The notes under the pieces: generated by a model
Databases searched by the model: none
What the model was told of the DNA's origin: nothing
What the model saw: the letters and a program-made list of their open reading frames with translations, nothing else
In this document: positions 41,064 to 50,965 of the stretch, piece after piece
Layout: each line of letters opens with the position of its first letter
Numbering within the stretch: the first letter of the stretch is position 1
Position numbers and translations under genes: made by a program
Assembly: GCA_900546445.1 (NCBI GenBank)
Contig: URCV01000002.1
Span: 1 to 64,000 of the forward strand
Direction: 5' to 3'
Length of the DNA: 64,000 nucleotides
Origin: an uncultured Bacteroidales bacterium
GTDB taxonomy: Bacteria > Bacteroidota > Bacteroidia > Bacteroidales > UBA932

Positions 41064-41694
41064 TGCCCAGACTGTCGTGAACCCTATGCTGGAGGCTTCC
41101 CTTTGCGAAAGGGATGCTTTCTATGCGGGTAATCCGGTAGAGTATAACGATGCCCTGCTTCGTAAGGCCGAGATTCAGATGCAGCAGGGGCTCTATGCCG
41201 ATGCCCTTCATTCTATGGAGCGACTGAGAATGTACTCCATACCTGCGGCTAAAAGAAAGGAAATAGGTTTTAAAAAGGCTTATGCAGCCTATCTTAAGGG
41301 CGATTACGACTTGTCCTTTTCCTATCTTCAGGAGTCGGACTTCGAAGTGCCTTACACTGAGCCTAAAAAGAAGAGCGAAGCTCTGGCTATGGCGCTCACC
41401 TTTCTCGTTCCTGCAGGATTTCTCTATGCGGAAGATGCTCCGGGAGCCGTGGAATACACTGCCTTGAATGCTCTCGCCATAGCCGGAATTATCTATCAAG
41501 TGTCTTCGAAGTGCTATGTCAGCGGTCTTCTGGGAGGTGCCATGGCCCTGAACCTGACCTTTATGGGGGCACAAGAAAAAGTTGCGCTCCTTATTCAGAA
41601 GCGCAACTCCATTATCTTAAAAGAATCTAAGCGTTCGGCTCTTTCTTCGTTTTTTCAGGCCTCATCTGAGGGAAGAACAGAACGTCCTGAATAG
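41002..41694 (+). CDS. Exported protein, TPR-like plus hydrophobic end, unknown function
   Basis: A 230-residue protein with signal peptide ([20 protein letters not shown]), helical repeats ([35 protein letters not shown]) and then hydrophobic stretches [17 protein letters not shown] and [13 protein letters not shown], the same plan as the preceding protein but shorter. It overlaps its upstream neighbour by 62 bases and the convergent lysS by 68 bases. The ATG within the end of the preceding gene is the only start that keeps the signal peptide. Confidence 0.65.
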   Translation: MLKIKRLFLIFTFLCVHFSSSAQTVVNPMLEASLCERDAFYAGNPVEYNDALLRKAEIQMQQGLYADALHSMERLRMYSIPAAKRKEIGFKKAYAAYLKGDYDLSFSYLQESDFEVPYTEPKKKSEALAMALTFLVPAGFLYAEDAPGAVEYTALNALAIAGIIYQVSSKCYVSGLLGGAMALNLTFMGAQEKVALLIQKRNSIILKESKRSALSSFFQASSEGRTERPE

Positions 41695-43156
41695 TTGATT
41701 GGCCGGTCATAAACATAGTCAGACGGTCAATTCCCATTCCAAGTCCTGAGGTAGGAGGCATTCCGTATTCGAGCGCGCGCACGAAGTCCATATCGATGTA
41801 CATAGCCTCGTCGTCGCCCTTGCTCTTGAGCGCAGCCTGCTCCTCGAAGCGCTCCAGCTGGTCGATAGGGTCGTTAAGCTCCGAGTAGGCATTGGCCAAT
41901 TCCTTACCATTCACGAAGAGCTCGAAACGCTCCGTCAGTGAGCTGTCGTCGCGGTGGCGCTTTGAAAGAGGGGACATCTCGACAGGGTAGTCGGTCAGGA
42001 ACGTAGGCTGGATGAGCTTGCTCTCGCAGTATTCGCTGAAGATGGCGTCGATGAGCTTGCCCTTTCCGAACGAAGGCTCCACTTCCACGTGAAGCTGCTT
42101 GCAGACCTCGCGAAGCTGCTCTTCGTTCATTCCCTTCACGTCCACTCCGGCATATTCCTTAATGGCGTCGAGTATAGGAAGCCTGCGGTAAGGACCTGCG
42201 AAGTCCACCTCGTTTTCGCCTATCATTACCTTAGTGGTGCCGTTTACTGTGATGGCTATCTTCTCGAGGAGTTTCTCGATGAATCCCATCATCCAGATGT
42301 AGTCCTTATAGGCTACGTAGATTTCCATACAGGTAAACTCAGGATTGTGGGTCTTGTCCATACCCTCGTTACGGAAGTCTTTCGCGAACTCGTACACTCC
42401 GTTAAATCCACCGACTATCAATCTCTTGAGGTAAAGCTCGTTAGCGATACGAAGATAGAGAGGAATGTCCAGAGCGTTATGGTGAGTGATGAATGGACGC
42501 GCCGTAGCACCTCCCGGAATGCTCTGAAGGATAGGGGTCTCCACTTCAAGACACCCTGCCTCGTTAAAGTATTCGCGCATAGTGGCGATAATCTTCGCCC
42601 TCTTTATGAACACGTCCTTTACTGACGGATTAACGACGAGGTCCACATATCTCTGGCGATATCTCATCTCCGGATCGGTGAATGCGTCGAATACCTGTCC
42701 GTCCAGCTCCTTTACGATAGGAAGCACGCGGAGCGACTTGCTCAAGAGGGTGAGTTCCTTAGCGTGGATGCTGAGCTGACCTGTCTGGGTATAGAATGCG
42801 AATCCCTTGATTCCTATGATGTCACCTATGTCGAGGAGTTTCTTCCACACGGTGTTGTACATAGTCTTGTCCTCTCCCGGGCATATCTCGTCTCTCTTTA
42901 CATAGATTTGGATGCGTCCGCTTGCGTCCTGAAGCTCACCGAAAGAAGCGGCGCCCATAATGCGCCTGCTCATGATGCGTCCGGCGATGCACACGTCCTG
43001 GAAGTTGCCTTTCTCCGGGTCGAACTCCGCAGCTATCTGTGCTGCATTTGCGTTTACCGGATACTGTGCTGCAGGATAGGGCTCTATCCCCAATTCCTTT
43101 AATTTCGCAAGTGACTCCCTGCGAATGAGTTCTTGTTCACTGAATTCCTGTATCAT
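41627..43156 (-). CDS. lysS: Lysyl-tRNA synthetase, class II
   Basis: The 509-residue enzyme charges tRNA-Lys. An N-terminal OB-fold anticodon-binding domain ([18 protein letters not shown]) precedes the class II core with motif 2 [15 protein letters not shown] and motif 3 [15 protein letters not shown]. Length is normal. It is the last gene of the leftward ten-gene run, 6 bases after recJ, and its 3' end overlaps the gene at 41002 tail to tail. Confidence 0.97.
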   Translation of the reverse strand: MIQEFSEQELIRRESLAKLKELGIEPYPAAQYPVNANAAQIAAEFDPEKGNFQDVCIAGRIMSRRIMGAASFGELQDASGRIQIYVKRDEICPGEDKTMYNTVWKKLLDIGDIIGIKGFAFYTQTGQLSIHAKELTLLSKSLRVLPIVKELDGQVFDAFTDPEMRYRQRYVDLVVNPSVKDVFIKRAKIIATMREYFNEAGCLEVETPILQSIPGGATARPFITHHNALDIPLYLRIANELYLKRLIVGGFNGVYEFAKDFRNEGMDKTHNPEFTCMEIYVAYKDYIWMMGFIEKLLEKIAITVNGTTKVMIGENEVDFAGPYRRLPILDAIKEYAGVDVKGMNEEQLREVCKQLHVEVEPSFGKGKLIDAIFSEYCESKLIQPTFLTDYPVEMSPLSKRHRDDSSLTERFELFVNGKELANAYSELNDPIDQLERFEEQAALKSKGDDEAMYIDMDFVRALEYGMPPTSGLGMGIDRLTMFMTGQSTIQDVLFFPQMRPEKTKKEPNA

Positions 43157-43162
43157 AGTCTT

Positions 43163-44899
43163 TTATATTATTTCTTCGTGTCTTTCCTTAATGTCCTTTA
43201 TTCTAATCTGGATGTTGCTGTTACCCCTGAAGTAGTTCTCCACCAGCGAATAGCATACATCGAACGGATTACCTTTCCTGATATACTCGAAATATTCGTC
43301 CATATTGAACGCTATGGCCGGAATGGTCACCGAGTAGTCCTGCTGGATGAGGTCCAGTTTCAAGTGCTTCCCGCCTGCGCCCACTCTCTTTCCCTTGCCT
43401 TCGTCGTAGACTTCCTCCGTCATAAACACCGGATTCGTGTTTCCCGGGCCGAAAGGCTGGAATTGTTTCAGTATGCGGAAGAACTTCGGAGTGATCTGGT
43501 TGAGATTTATCTTTGCGTCGATTTCCACGACCGGGGTAAGGAGTTGGTCGTTAATCTTTCCGTCGACGAATTCGTCCATTCTGCGCGCGAACTCATTTAC
43601 GTTCTCTTCCTTCATCGTGAGCCCCGCCGCATACATGTGCCCACCGAAATTCTCCAGCAAGTCGGCGCAGCTCTCTATCGCCGAATACAGGTCGAATCCC
43701 TGTATACTACGCGCCGAACCCGTTACGAAACCGTTTGATTTAGTGAGGACTACGGTAGGCTTGTAGAATGCCTCGACCAGTCTTGACGCCACGATTCCCA
43801 CCACGCCCTTGTTCCATTTCGGATTATAGACGATGGTCGTGTTCTTCGATGCCAATGCGCCCCCGCCTTCCACCATTTCCAGTGCCTCCTGCGTAATCTC
43901 GCGGTCTATGCTCTTGCGCTCGTTATTATTCTTGTTAATCTGCTCGCCTATCTTCATCGCCTCCTTAGCATCCTGTGCAGTAAGGAGTTGCACGGCCAAT
44001 CGACCCGTGTCTATTCGCCCCGCCGCATTGATTCTCGGGCCTATCTTGAAGACTATGTCGTCTATCGTCACGTGACCGGGTTCGAGCGGTGCGCAGATTT
44101 GTATCATCGCGGCCAATCCCTTCCTCGGATTCTCGTTGAGAATCTTGAGTCCGTAGTAGGCCAGCACCCTGTTCTCGTCCACCATGCTTACCAAATCGGA
44201 TGCGATGCTCACGACCAGCAGGTCCAGCAGCGGCTTCAGCTCTTCGAAATCGATGCCGTACTTCGCGCTGTACGCCTGGGCCAATTTGAACCCGACCCCG
44301 CAGCCCGACAAATCGTCGAAAGGGTATTGGCAGTCTTCCCTCTTAGGGTCGAGCACGGCTACCGCGTTAGGTAGTATCTCGTCAGGGAGGTGATGGTCGC
44401 AGACGATGACGTCGATTCCGAAGGAATTGGCCAAGTCTACCTTATTTACGGCCTTGATTCCGCAGTCTACGGTGATGATGAGGGTCACTCCGGTCTGGTG
44501 GGCGTACTCTATGCCCTTCGTGGATACTCCGTATCCCTCGTTGTACCTGTCCGGAATGTAGAAGTCCACGTTCTTTGAGAATTTGGTGATGAAGCAGTAA
44601 AGGAGTGCCACGGCGGTGGTGCCGTCCACGTCGTAATCTCCATAGACCATTATCTTTTCGTTATTCACGATGGCCTCGTGCAGTCTTTCCACTGCCTTGT
44701 CCATATCGCGCATAAGGAATGGGTCGTGAAGGTTATTCAAGTCCGGACGGAAAAAGGCCCTGCTCTGCTCGAAAGTCTCTATGCCTCTTTTTACGAGGAG
44801 GTCGGCGAGCACCTTGTCTATGCCCACTTCCGTACTGAGACGTTCGACTTTTTCAGCATCAGAGGCTTCTTTTATTACCCATTTGCACTCTTTTGTCAT
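43163..44899 (-). CDS. recJ: Single-stranded-DNA-specific exonuclease RecJ
   Basis: The 578-residue protein degrades single-stranded DNA 5'-3' in recombination and repair. DHH-family motifs are YGDYDVDGTTAVAL (about 81-94), DHHLPDE (~168) and GCGVGFKLA, followed by the DHHA1 part with GSARSIQGFDLY and GGHMYAAGLTM, then the OB-fold. All metal-binding positions look intact. It begins directly after the aroK stop codon. Confidence 0.96.
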   Translation of the reverse strand: MTKECKWVIKEASDAEKVERLSTEVGIDKVLADLLVKRGIETFEQSRAFFRPDLNNLHDPFLMRDMDKAVERLHEAIVNNEKIMVYGDYDVDGTTAVALLYCFITKFSKNVDFYIPDRYNEGYGVSTKGIEYAHQTGVTLIITVDCGIKAVNKVDLANSFGIDVIVCDHHLPDEILPNAVAVLDPKREDCQYPFDDLSGCGVGFKLAQAYSAKYGIDFEELKPLLDLLVVSIASDLVSMVDENRVLAYYGLKILNENPRKGLAAMIQICAPLEPGHVTIDDIVFKIGPRINAAGRIDTGRLAVQLLTAQDAKEAMKIGEQINKNNNERKSIDREITQEALEMVEGGGALASKNTTIVYNPKWNKGVVGIVASRLVEAFYKPTVVLTKSNGFVTGSARSIQGFDLYSAIESCADLLENFGGHMYAAGLTMKEENVNEFARRMDEFVDGKINDQLLTPVVEIDAKINLNQITPKFFRILKQFQPFGPGNTNPVFMTEEVYDEGKGKRVGAGGKHLKLDLIQQDYSVTIPAIAFNMDEYFEYIRKGNPFDVCYSLVENYFRGNSNIQIRIKDIKERHEEII

Positions 44900-45412
44900 C
44901 TAAATAGACTCCTTTTTTAACTTTTCAGCGGCTATTTGAGCCACTTCCCTTATAGTATAACCGTCGGTTCGTATGCTTATGGGCGCTTCTCGGTAAAATT
45001 CCTCGCGCGCCTTAAGCAGACTTTCCATATTCTCATCGAGAAGAGGTCGCCCTTTGCCTTCGCCTTCGAGCCTTGTTTTAAGCGTTTTCGGGCTCGCCTC
45101 GAGATAGATGCAGGTAGTGTCTTCCAAAATCAGGTGTCTCACTCCCTTTATCGCTATGGTGCCTCCTCCCAGTGCGAGTACGAGGTCCTTATGGGTAAGG
45201 GTGTGCATAACCACTACGTCCCTTAGCGCTTCGGCTTCGATGGCCCTGAAGCCTTCTTCGCCTTGCATCTCGAAGATGCCCTTTATGCTTAGGCCTATCT
45301 TCTCTTCTATGTAACAGTCCAGGTCGATGAACTCAAAGCCAAGTAGTGTGGCAAGCTCCGCTCCCACACTGCTCTTTCCAGAGCCCATAAAACCTGTTAT
45401 ACTAACTATCAA
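44900..45412 (-). CDS. aroK: Shikimate kinase
   Basis: The 170-residue kinase phosphorylates shikimate in the aromatic amino-acid pathway. P-loop GFMGSGKSSVG at 7-17, substrate-binding DLDCYIE, LALGGGTI, and RLEGEGKGRPLL of the lid are present. It overlaps parC by 4 bases and touches recJ with no gap, so it is translated within the same long transcript. Confidence 0.94.
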   Translation of the reverse strand: MIVSITGFMGSGKSSVGAELATLLGFEFIDLDCYIEEKIGLSIKGIFEMQGEEGFRAIEAEALRDVVVMHTLTHKDLVLALGGGTIAIKGVRHLILEDTTCIYLEASPKTLKTRLEGEGKGRPLLDENMESLLKAREEFYREAPISIRTDGYTIREVAQIAAEKLKKESI

Positions 45413-48099
45413 AACAAAGTAGGTTCTTCGACGGTCTCTTCATCCTGCTCTATGTCGCTTTCTATGGTCGGCTCCACTTTAGCGGGAACCTGAGGCTCCG
45501 TCGTGTTTTCAACTAAATCTTCTTCCTTTATCAGAGGCTCTATGAATTTCACGGACTTGATCTCTCTGTCATGGCACTTCTTGCCCTTCGCCGCGATACC
45601 CTTCTTCGCTATCCATTCCTCTGCGTCGATGGCTTCAGGATCACGATGGGCCGACTTACCGGCAAATGTCACCAAGTATTGAGGGTGTTTGTCCTCGCTA
45701 AGCGCTATGAGCTTGGATTTCGGGCTGTCCGAGATGAAACTCATAGGAGTGTTGTCACATAGGATGAACGAGAACCTCTTTACGTAGTAGGTCTTCGCCG
45801 CGCCGTCGTAGTAAAGTGCGGTGTACACCTTGTTAGGGTCGAACTTCTCGATTTTCAGGAGCTCTCCCTGGTAGCGGTTCGACACGTCGAACGAAGTGGT
45901 GTAGAAGGTGCCGTTCTTGAAGATGGCCAGTACCTTGTCGTCCGAATCGAATGACCCCAGATATTCTCCGCGCTCCTCGTCGTTAAGCTTTTGTATGTCG
46001 GCGTCGTACCAGATGTCCTTTCCGGAGATGGTGGATACACCTGCCGACTTGAGGCTTATCTTATGTATCAAGTTCTTGCTCACGAGATTACCCCTCGAAA
46101 CACGTCCCTTTATGGCCAGCGTGCTGAAGTCGTATTCGAACACCGTCTTCTTCAGCTTGGCCTTAGGCTTGAGCTGAATCTTCACGGTCTCGGCCTCGCC
46201 GTTACTGTTAGCGGTGAACCATACTATCTGCGAGCCTTCGTCGCCGGTAGTGATGTTGTATTCCTTATCTCGCGTGATGGATGTGATGGCAAATCTCTTC
46301 GCATAGTAGATGCTGGTCTTGCCCATCCTATATATTACGTTATATATGGTGCGGCTGTCGCCCCTGTTGAAAAGACCCACGTAAAGCAAGTCGTCCCAGA
46401 AGTACTCCTTAGCGGATACTTTCGATACCTTGAAGCGGCCGTCCTTTCGGATGACCAGCACTTCCGATATGTCGGAGCAGTCGCAGATGTATTCGCCCTC
46501 GTCCTCTTTTTTCAGTGCTATGCCTACGAAGCCCTTCTGGAGGTTCGCGTACAGCTTGGCATTATTGTTAATCACCTTGTTAGCTGCGATGGTCTCGAAC
46601 CCGGTGAGCTCCGTCTGGCGAGGGAAGTCCTTACCGTAGGTCTGCTTGAGGTGGTTGAACCAGTCGATGGTGAAATCGACGATGTGGTCGATTTTATCCT
46701 GGACGTCCCGCATTTCTTCCTCTATGGCGAGCAACTTCTCGTCGAGGATCTTGGTGTCGAATTTGGAAAGTTTCCTTACAGGTTTGTCGACCAGCTTGTC
46801 GATGTCTTCCATTACGATGGCGCGGTGCAGGGAATTTTCCCATTCCTTCAGCTTCGCGAGGATGGCGTCTTTCTGAGCATCCCAGCTCTCGAAATCCTGC
46901 TCGAGTATCTTGTATACCTTATTCTCGAAGAAGATTCTTTCGAGCGAGGTGTAATGCCAACTGTTCTCCAGCTCGTTCATCCTGAATCTCAGCTGGGAGA
47001 GGAGCAAATCCTTCGTGTGCATCGTGCTGTATTCGAGCACGTCGTTCACGGACAGAAATGCCGGTTTGTTGTCCAAGATTACGCAGGCGTTAGGAGCGAT
47101 GGTGGTTTCACAATCGGTAAATGCATAGAGTGCGTCTATGGTCTTGTCCGGAGACACGTCGGCAGGCAAGTGGATGAGGATATTCACCTTGTCGGTGGTG
47201 ATGTCGTCTATCTTCTTGAACTTGATCTTGCCCTTGTCCTTGGCATTCATAATGGACTGGATAAGGACGCCGGTGGTCTTTCCGTAAGGGATCTCGGTTA
47301 TGGCGATAGTACTCTTGTCTATCTTCTCGATTTTCGCCCTGACCTTTACGATTCCGCCTCGCTTGCCCTGATTGTATTTCGAGCAGTCGGCATAGCCTCC
47401 GGTAGGGAAGTCCGGATAGATCTCGTAAGGTTCGTTCTTAAGTATCTTTATGGAAGCGTCGATGAGTTCGTTGAAGTTATGAGGAAGAATCTTCGAAGAC
47501 ATACCCACACCGATACCTTCCGTACCCTGTGCAAGCAGGAGCGGGAATCGTACCGGAAGCTCCGTAGGCTCCTGGTTCCTTCCGTCGTAGCTGTTCATCC
47601 AGTTCGTGATGCGAGGGTCGAAGATGACTTCCTTAGCGAATTTGCTTAGTCTGGCCTCGATGTAACGCATGGCGGCATTGGCGTCGCCGGTAAGTATGTT
47701 ACCCCAGTTACCCTGGCAGTCTATGGCAAATCCCTTCTGACCCAGCTGGACCATGGCTCCCAGTATGGAAGCGTCTCCGTGAGGGTGGTATTTCATAGCT
47801 TCACCCACGAGAGTGGCTACTTTCGTGAATGCACCTGTGTCTACCTTATACATCGCGTGAAGGACTCGCCTCTGTACCGGCTTGAGTCCGTCGATGATAT
47901 GCGGAACGGCACGATGGAGGATAACGTAGGATGCGTAATCCAGATACCAGTCCTTGAACATTCCGGAAAGCTTGTACTTTTTAGCGTCGCTTTCCAGAAG
48001 TTTGTCGAACTTGCCTTCGGATTTGTCGTCGACGATGTCCTCATCGATTTCCTCGTCGATTATGTTTTCTTCTATGATATCTTCGTAGTCCTCGCTCAT
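45409..48099 (-). CDS. parC: DNA topoisomerase IV/gyrase subunit A-type protein (ParC)
   Basis: The 896-residue protein carries the breakage-reunion domain of type IIA topoisomerases: YVILHRAVPHIIDGLKPVQR at ~58-77, HPHGDASI, and the catalytic tyrosine Tyr146 in MRYIEARL. The C-terminal ~400 residues form degenerate beta-pinwheel blades without a clear GyrA box, which favours ParC over GyrA. The N-terminus has an acidic extension (DIIEENIIDEEIDEDIVDD) of ~30 residues and the C-terminus an acidic tail. The ParE partner is not in the window. It lies 3 bases behind era. Confidence 0.92.
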   Translation of the reverse strand: MSEDYEDIIEENIIDEEIDEDIVDDKSEGKFDKLLESDAKKYKLSGMFKDWYLDYASYVILHRAVPHIIDGLKPVQRRVLHAMYKVDTGAFTKVATLVGEAMKYHPHGDASILGAMVQLGQKGFAIDCQGNWGNILTGDANAAMRYIEARLSKFAKEVIFDPRITNWMNSYDGRNQEPTELPVRFPLLLAQGTEGIGVGMSSKILPHNFNELIDASIKILKNEPYEIYPDFPTGGYADCSKYNQGKRGGIVKVRAKIEKIDKSTIAITEIPYGKTTGVLIQSIMNAKDKGKIKFKKIDDITTDKVNILIHLPADVSPDKTIDALYAFTDCETTIAPNACVILDNKPAFLSVNDVLEYSTMHTKDLLLSQLRFRMNELENSWHYTSLERIFFENKVYKILEQDFESWDAQKDAILAKLKEWENSLHRAIVMEDIDKLVDKPVRKLSKFDTKILDEKLLAIEEEMRDVQDKIDHIVDFTIDWFNHLKQTYGKDFPRQTELTGFETIAANKVINNNAKLYANLQKGFVGIALKKEDEGEYICDCSDISEVLVIRKDGRFKVSKVSAKEYFWDDLLYVGLFNRGDSRTIYNVIYRMGKTSIYYAKRFAITSITRDKEYNITTGDEGSQIVWFTANSNGEAETVKIQLKPKAKLKKTVFEYDFSTLAIKGRVSRGNLVSKNLIHKISLKSAGVSTISGKDIWYDADIQKLNDEERGEYLGSFDSDDKVLAIFKNGTFYTTSFDVSNRYQGELLKIEKFDPNKVYTALYYDGAAKTYYVKRFSFILCDNTPMSFISDSPKSKLIALSEDKHPQYLVTFAGKSAHRDPEAIDAEEWIAKKGIAAKGKKCHDREIKSVKFIEPLIKEEDLVENTTEPQVPAKVEPTIESDIEQDEETVEEPTLF

Positions 48100-48102
48100 A
48101 TT

Positions 48103-48981
48103 TTAGTCTTCATATCCGAATCTTCGAAGCTCTCTCTTGTCCTCCCTCCAATCCGGTGCTACTTTAACAAACAATTGTAAAAATACTTTTTTCTGGAAGA
48201 AATCTTCCATCTCGATGCGCGCTTCCGTGCCCATCTTCTTTAGCGCTGCGCCTTTCTTTCCTATTATTATACCCTTCTGTGAGTCGCGCATAACATAGAT
48301 GACGGCGCTTATGTCATAGCGGTCGGCACCTTCCTTAAAGGTCTCGACTTGTGCCTGACAGCAGTAAGGAATCTCTTCCTTATAATTTAGAAGAATCTTC
48401 TCACGAATGATTTCTTCTGCGAAGAATCTGAGATTCTTGTCCGTGAACGCGTCTTTGTCATACCACGGAGGACACACCGGAAGCTTCTCGAGAATGGTCC
48501 GGAAGATGTTTTCCAGTCCGAATTTCTCCTGAGCCGATGCCGGTATTATCTCTGCGGCGCTGACTTTCTCTTTCCAATAGTTCATAAGCTCCAGCACCTT
48601 GGCCTGGTCGCTGATGTCTATCTTGTTTATGACTATGATTACCGGACAGGTAAGTTTGGAAAGCTTGTCGACGTACTCGCTATTCTTGTCGGGTTTCTCC
48701 ACGGTGTCGGTGACGTAGAGGATGACGTCGGCATCGCCGATGGCTGCATCCACGAAGTTCACCATATCCTGCTGGAGTCGATAATTAGGTTTCAGGATAC
48801 CGGGAGTGTCGGAGAAGACTACCTGATAGTCCTCTCCGTTCACTATTCCCATTATCCGATGTCTTGTGGTCTGCGCCTTTGCGGTCACGATGCTGAGCTT
48901 CTCGCCCACCATCGCATTCATCAGCGTAGATTTGCCCACATTCGGGTTACCTATTATGTTTACGAATCCCGATTTAAACAT
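48103..48981 (-). CDS. era: GTPase Era
   Basis: The 292-residue GTPase checks 16S rRNA 3' end maturation and 30S assembly. G1 GNPNVGKSTLM at ~11-21, effector TTRHRIMG, G3 DTPGILKP, G4 NKID at ~120, and a C-terminal KH domain with GIIIGKKGAALKKMG that binds rRNA. Length is typical. Its start overlaps the pseudouridine synthase gene by 8 bases. Confidence 0.97.
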   Translation of the reverse strand: MFKSGFVNIIGNPNVGKSTLMNAMVGEKLSIVTAKAQTTRHRIMGIVNGEDYQVVFSDTPGILKPNYRLQQDMVNFVDAAIGDADVILYVTDTVEKPDKNSEYVDKLSKLTCPVIIVINKIDISDQAKVLELMNYWKEKVSAAEIIPASAQEKFGLENIFRTILEKLPVCPPWYDKDAFTDKNLRFFAEEIIREKILLNYKEEIPYCCQAQVETFKEGADRYDISAVIYVMRDSQKGIIIGKKGAALKKMGTEARIEMEDFFQKKVFLQLFVKVAPDWREDKRELRRFGYED

Positions 48982-50161
48982 AAGCTCCCATTTTGAGGAT
49001 GTTCACCTCGCCCTCGGAGAGCTTTCTCCACGCTCCCTTCTTGAGACCCTTCTTCGTGAGTCCTGCGAAGTAAACTCTATCCAGGGCCTTGACCTCGTAG
49101 CCCAGAGCCTCGAACAGTCTGCGCACGATGCGGTTCTTACCTGAATGAATCTCTATGCCCAGCTTGCGATGATCGTCTGCGTCGATGAACTCGAGCTCGT
49201 CTGCGGCCATCTTGCCGTCTGTCAGTTCCACTCCGGCCAATGCCTTCTCGTAGTCTTCCTGCTTGAGAGGCTTGTCGAGGCTCACCTGATAGATCTTCTT
49301 CTTGTCGTAAGAAGGGTGGGTGAGTTTCTCGGCCAATTCGCCATCGTTAGTGAACATAAGTACGCCGGTGGTGCTCTTGTCGAGTCTACCTACAGGGAAT
49401 ACCCTGAATGGGCAACCCTTGAGAAGCTCCATGACTGTCTTCTCTGCGTGAGGATCGCTCGCTGTAGTGACATATCCTTTCGGTTTGTTCATTACCAGGT
49501 ATACTTTCTCCTCGCCCTTGAGCTTTTCGCCGTTGAACTTGACTTCGTCCTTATAGACGTTTACCTTAGTTCCCAGTTCGGTAACGACCTCTCCGTTAAC
49601 CGTAACCACACCTGCCTGAATGAGGGTGTCGGCCTCGCGTCTTGAGCAAACGCCTGAGTTCGCGATGAACTTGTTAAGGCGGATTTCCTCCTGGATAGGT
49701 GTCTTTACGTAATCGTTATCGGAGTACTGCATATCGCTGAGGATAGGCTTGCGTGACAGCATTCTGCTGATTCCTTCCTCCGATGCCTTAGATGCTGCAA
49801 ACGATTTCTTAGGAGCCGGCTTGCGTCCCATCTGATTTCTGTTGTTTCCTGCAGGTTTTCTGCTGCGATCGGAGAAACTGTTGTGGCTCCTATGCTCGCC
49901 GTGGTTATTACTGCGGCTTTCGGTACGTGGACGTCCTTCGCCGTAGCTGTGTCCTTCCGGACGTGGACGGCTAGCGCCATAGCTACGTCCTTCGCCGTAA
50001 CTGCGTCCCTGTGGACGTCCTTCACCGCGTGAGTCGTTTGAGTGACGATAATTGTTTGAGGACGTGCTGTATGCAGGCCCTTCCTCGCGATGCGCCTTAG
50101 CTATCGCGCCTGTGGCTCTTCTTGGTCTAAGCTTTCGGCCATTTTTTGAAAAATCTTCCAT
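48974..50161 (-). CDS. RluB/RluE/RsuA-family pseudouridine synthase with a disordered basic N-terminal extension
   Basis: The 395-residue protein ends in a normal enzyme of ~240 residues: S4 RNA-binding domain (EIRLNKFIANSGVCSRREAD) and the RsuA/RluB core with catalytic Asp in GRLDKSTTGVLMFTNDG. The first ~150 residues are low complexity, rich in Arg, Gly, Ser and Tyr, with repeated GRSYGEGRSYG/RPRPEGHSYGEGR units visible as a tandem DNA repeat at about 49920-50030. Such basic tails occur in Bacteroidota RNA enzymes and may add RNA binding. The start overlaps the tonB stop by one base (TAATG). Confidence 0.9.
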   Translation of the reverse strand: MEDFSKNGRKLRPRRATGAIAKAHREEGPAYSTSSNNYRHSNDSRGEGRPQGRSYGEGRSYGASRPRPEGHSYGEGRPRTESRSNNHGEHRSHNSFSDRSRKPAGNNRNQMGRKPAPKKSFAASKASEEGISRMLSRKPILSDMQYSDNDYVKTPIQEEIRLNKFIANSGVCSRREADTLIQAGVVTVNGEVVTELGTKVNVYKDEVKFNGEKLKGEEKVYLVMNKPKGYVTTASDPHAEKTVMELLKGCPFRVFPVGRLDKSTTGVLMFTNDGELAEKLTHPSYDKKKIYQVSLDKPLKQEDYEKALAGVELTDGKMAADELEFIDADDHRKLGIEIHSGKNRIVRRLFEALGYEVKALDRVYFAGLTKKGLKKGAWRKLSEGEVNILKMGAYV

Positions 50162-50961
50162 TACTTTAATGTAAAATAATAAATAATATAACCATCCTGA
50201 AGTTCAGGCGTGGTCTCAGTAATATTGTTTAATTTGGTGAAGTGGGTCCTCATCGCTGCGTTCCTCGCTTCTGTCCATAATGTCTTGTTATCAACTGTCG
50301 TACCAGATGCGTCCACTACGGCATTTCTGACATTTCCGTAAGCGTCAACCCAAATTTTAACTACCACTTTTCCGCTAATTTGTTCCTTGTAGTTAGGTAC
50401 AATAACGCTTCCATCGCTTTTACGACCTTCTAGGTGGGCGTTGGCTTTGACCCCTTGACTCTCGGTTTTTGTATTTCCGTCGCCCTGTCCGTCCCTGAAG
50501 GTCTCCGTCGCCTTTTCTGCGGTATGCGGAGTAGTGGATCGGCTTGGCTTTTTGTTCATTCCCGGGAACGATGCCCTCGGGTCAAGCTTCGGAGTCTCAG
50601 GCTCCGGTGCCGGGGTAGGAACGTCGCCGAAATCGTCTTTCGCCGACTCCTGCGTCCGGTTAGGCGTAGGTTCCTCTATAGGGCTCTCGCTCTTTTTTAC
50701 TAGTTCCACGGGCTTGGTCTTGTCCACCGTTTCCGAAACCGGCTCCTTGCCTGGCTTGGTCTGGATGTCCGGAACCTCGGTGGAGAAGTCGAGCAGGAAA
50801 GTGGATTCCTCCGGTGGCGGATAGATGTAGCTCAATCCGTTTACCGACAACAGTGCGAACGCGCATATATGCGTAAGGCAGACAAGCGATAGTCCTATCA
50901 CTCGTCCTGTCTTCGCGCTGCGCTCTCGGCGCTCCATATATGCGTTACGGTTCTCTGGCAT
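50161..50961 (-). CDS. tonB: TonB-family energy transducer
   Basis: A 266-residue protein with a short cytosolic N-terminus, one membrane helix (GLSLVCLTHICAFALLSVNG), a Pro/Glu/Lys-rich periplasmic spacer at ~55-170 and a C-terminal TonB domain with VVVKIWVDAYGNVRNAVVDA. It couples the proton-motive force via ExbB/ExbD to outer-membrane TonB-dependent receptors. I start at the ATG at 50961, 4 bases after the exbD stop; a longer start would lie inside exbD. Confidence 0.88.
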   Translation of the reverse strand: MPENRNAYMERRERSAKTGRVIGLSLVCLTHICAFALLSVNGLSYIYPPPEESTFLLDFSTEVPDIQTKPGKEPVSETVDKTKPVELVKKSESPIEEPTPNRTQESAKDDFGDVPTPAPEPETPKLDPRASFPGMNKKPSRSTTPHTAEKATETFRDGQGDGNTKTESQGVKANAHLEGRKSDGSVIVPNYKEQISGKVVVKIWVDAYGNVRNAVVDASGTTVDNKTLWTEARNAAMRTHFTKLNNITETTPELQDGYIIYYFTLK

Positions 50962-50965
50962 AATA

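Noticed and set aside
45991..47649. 552-codon open frame on the plus strand opposite parC
   Set aside because: It is an antisense shadow of a clearly conserved topoisomerase gene; no recognisable motif and no promoter. The same applies to the 365-codon frame at 15793-16890 opposite tamB.
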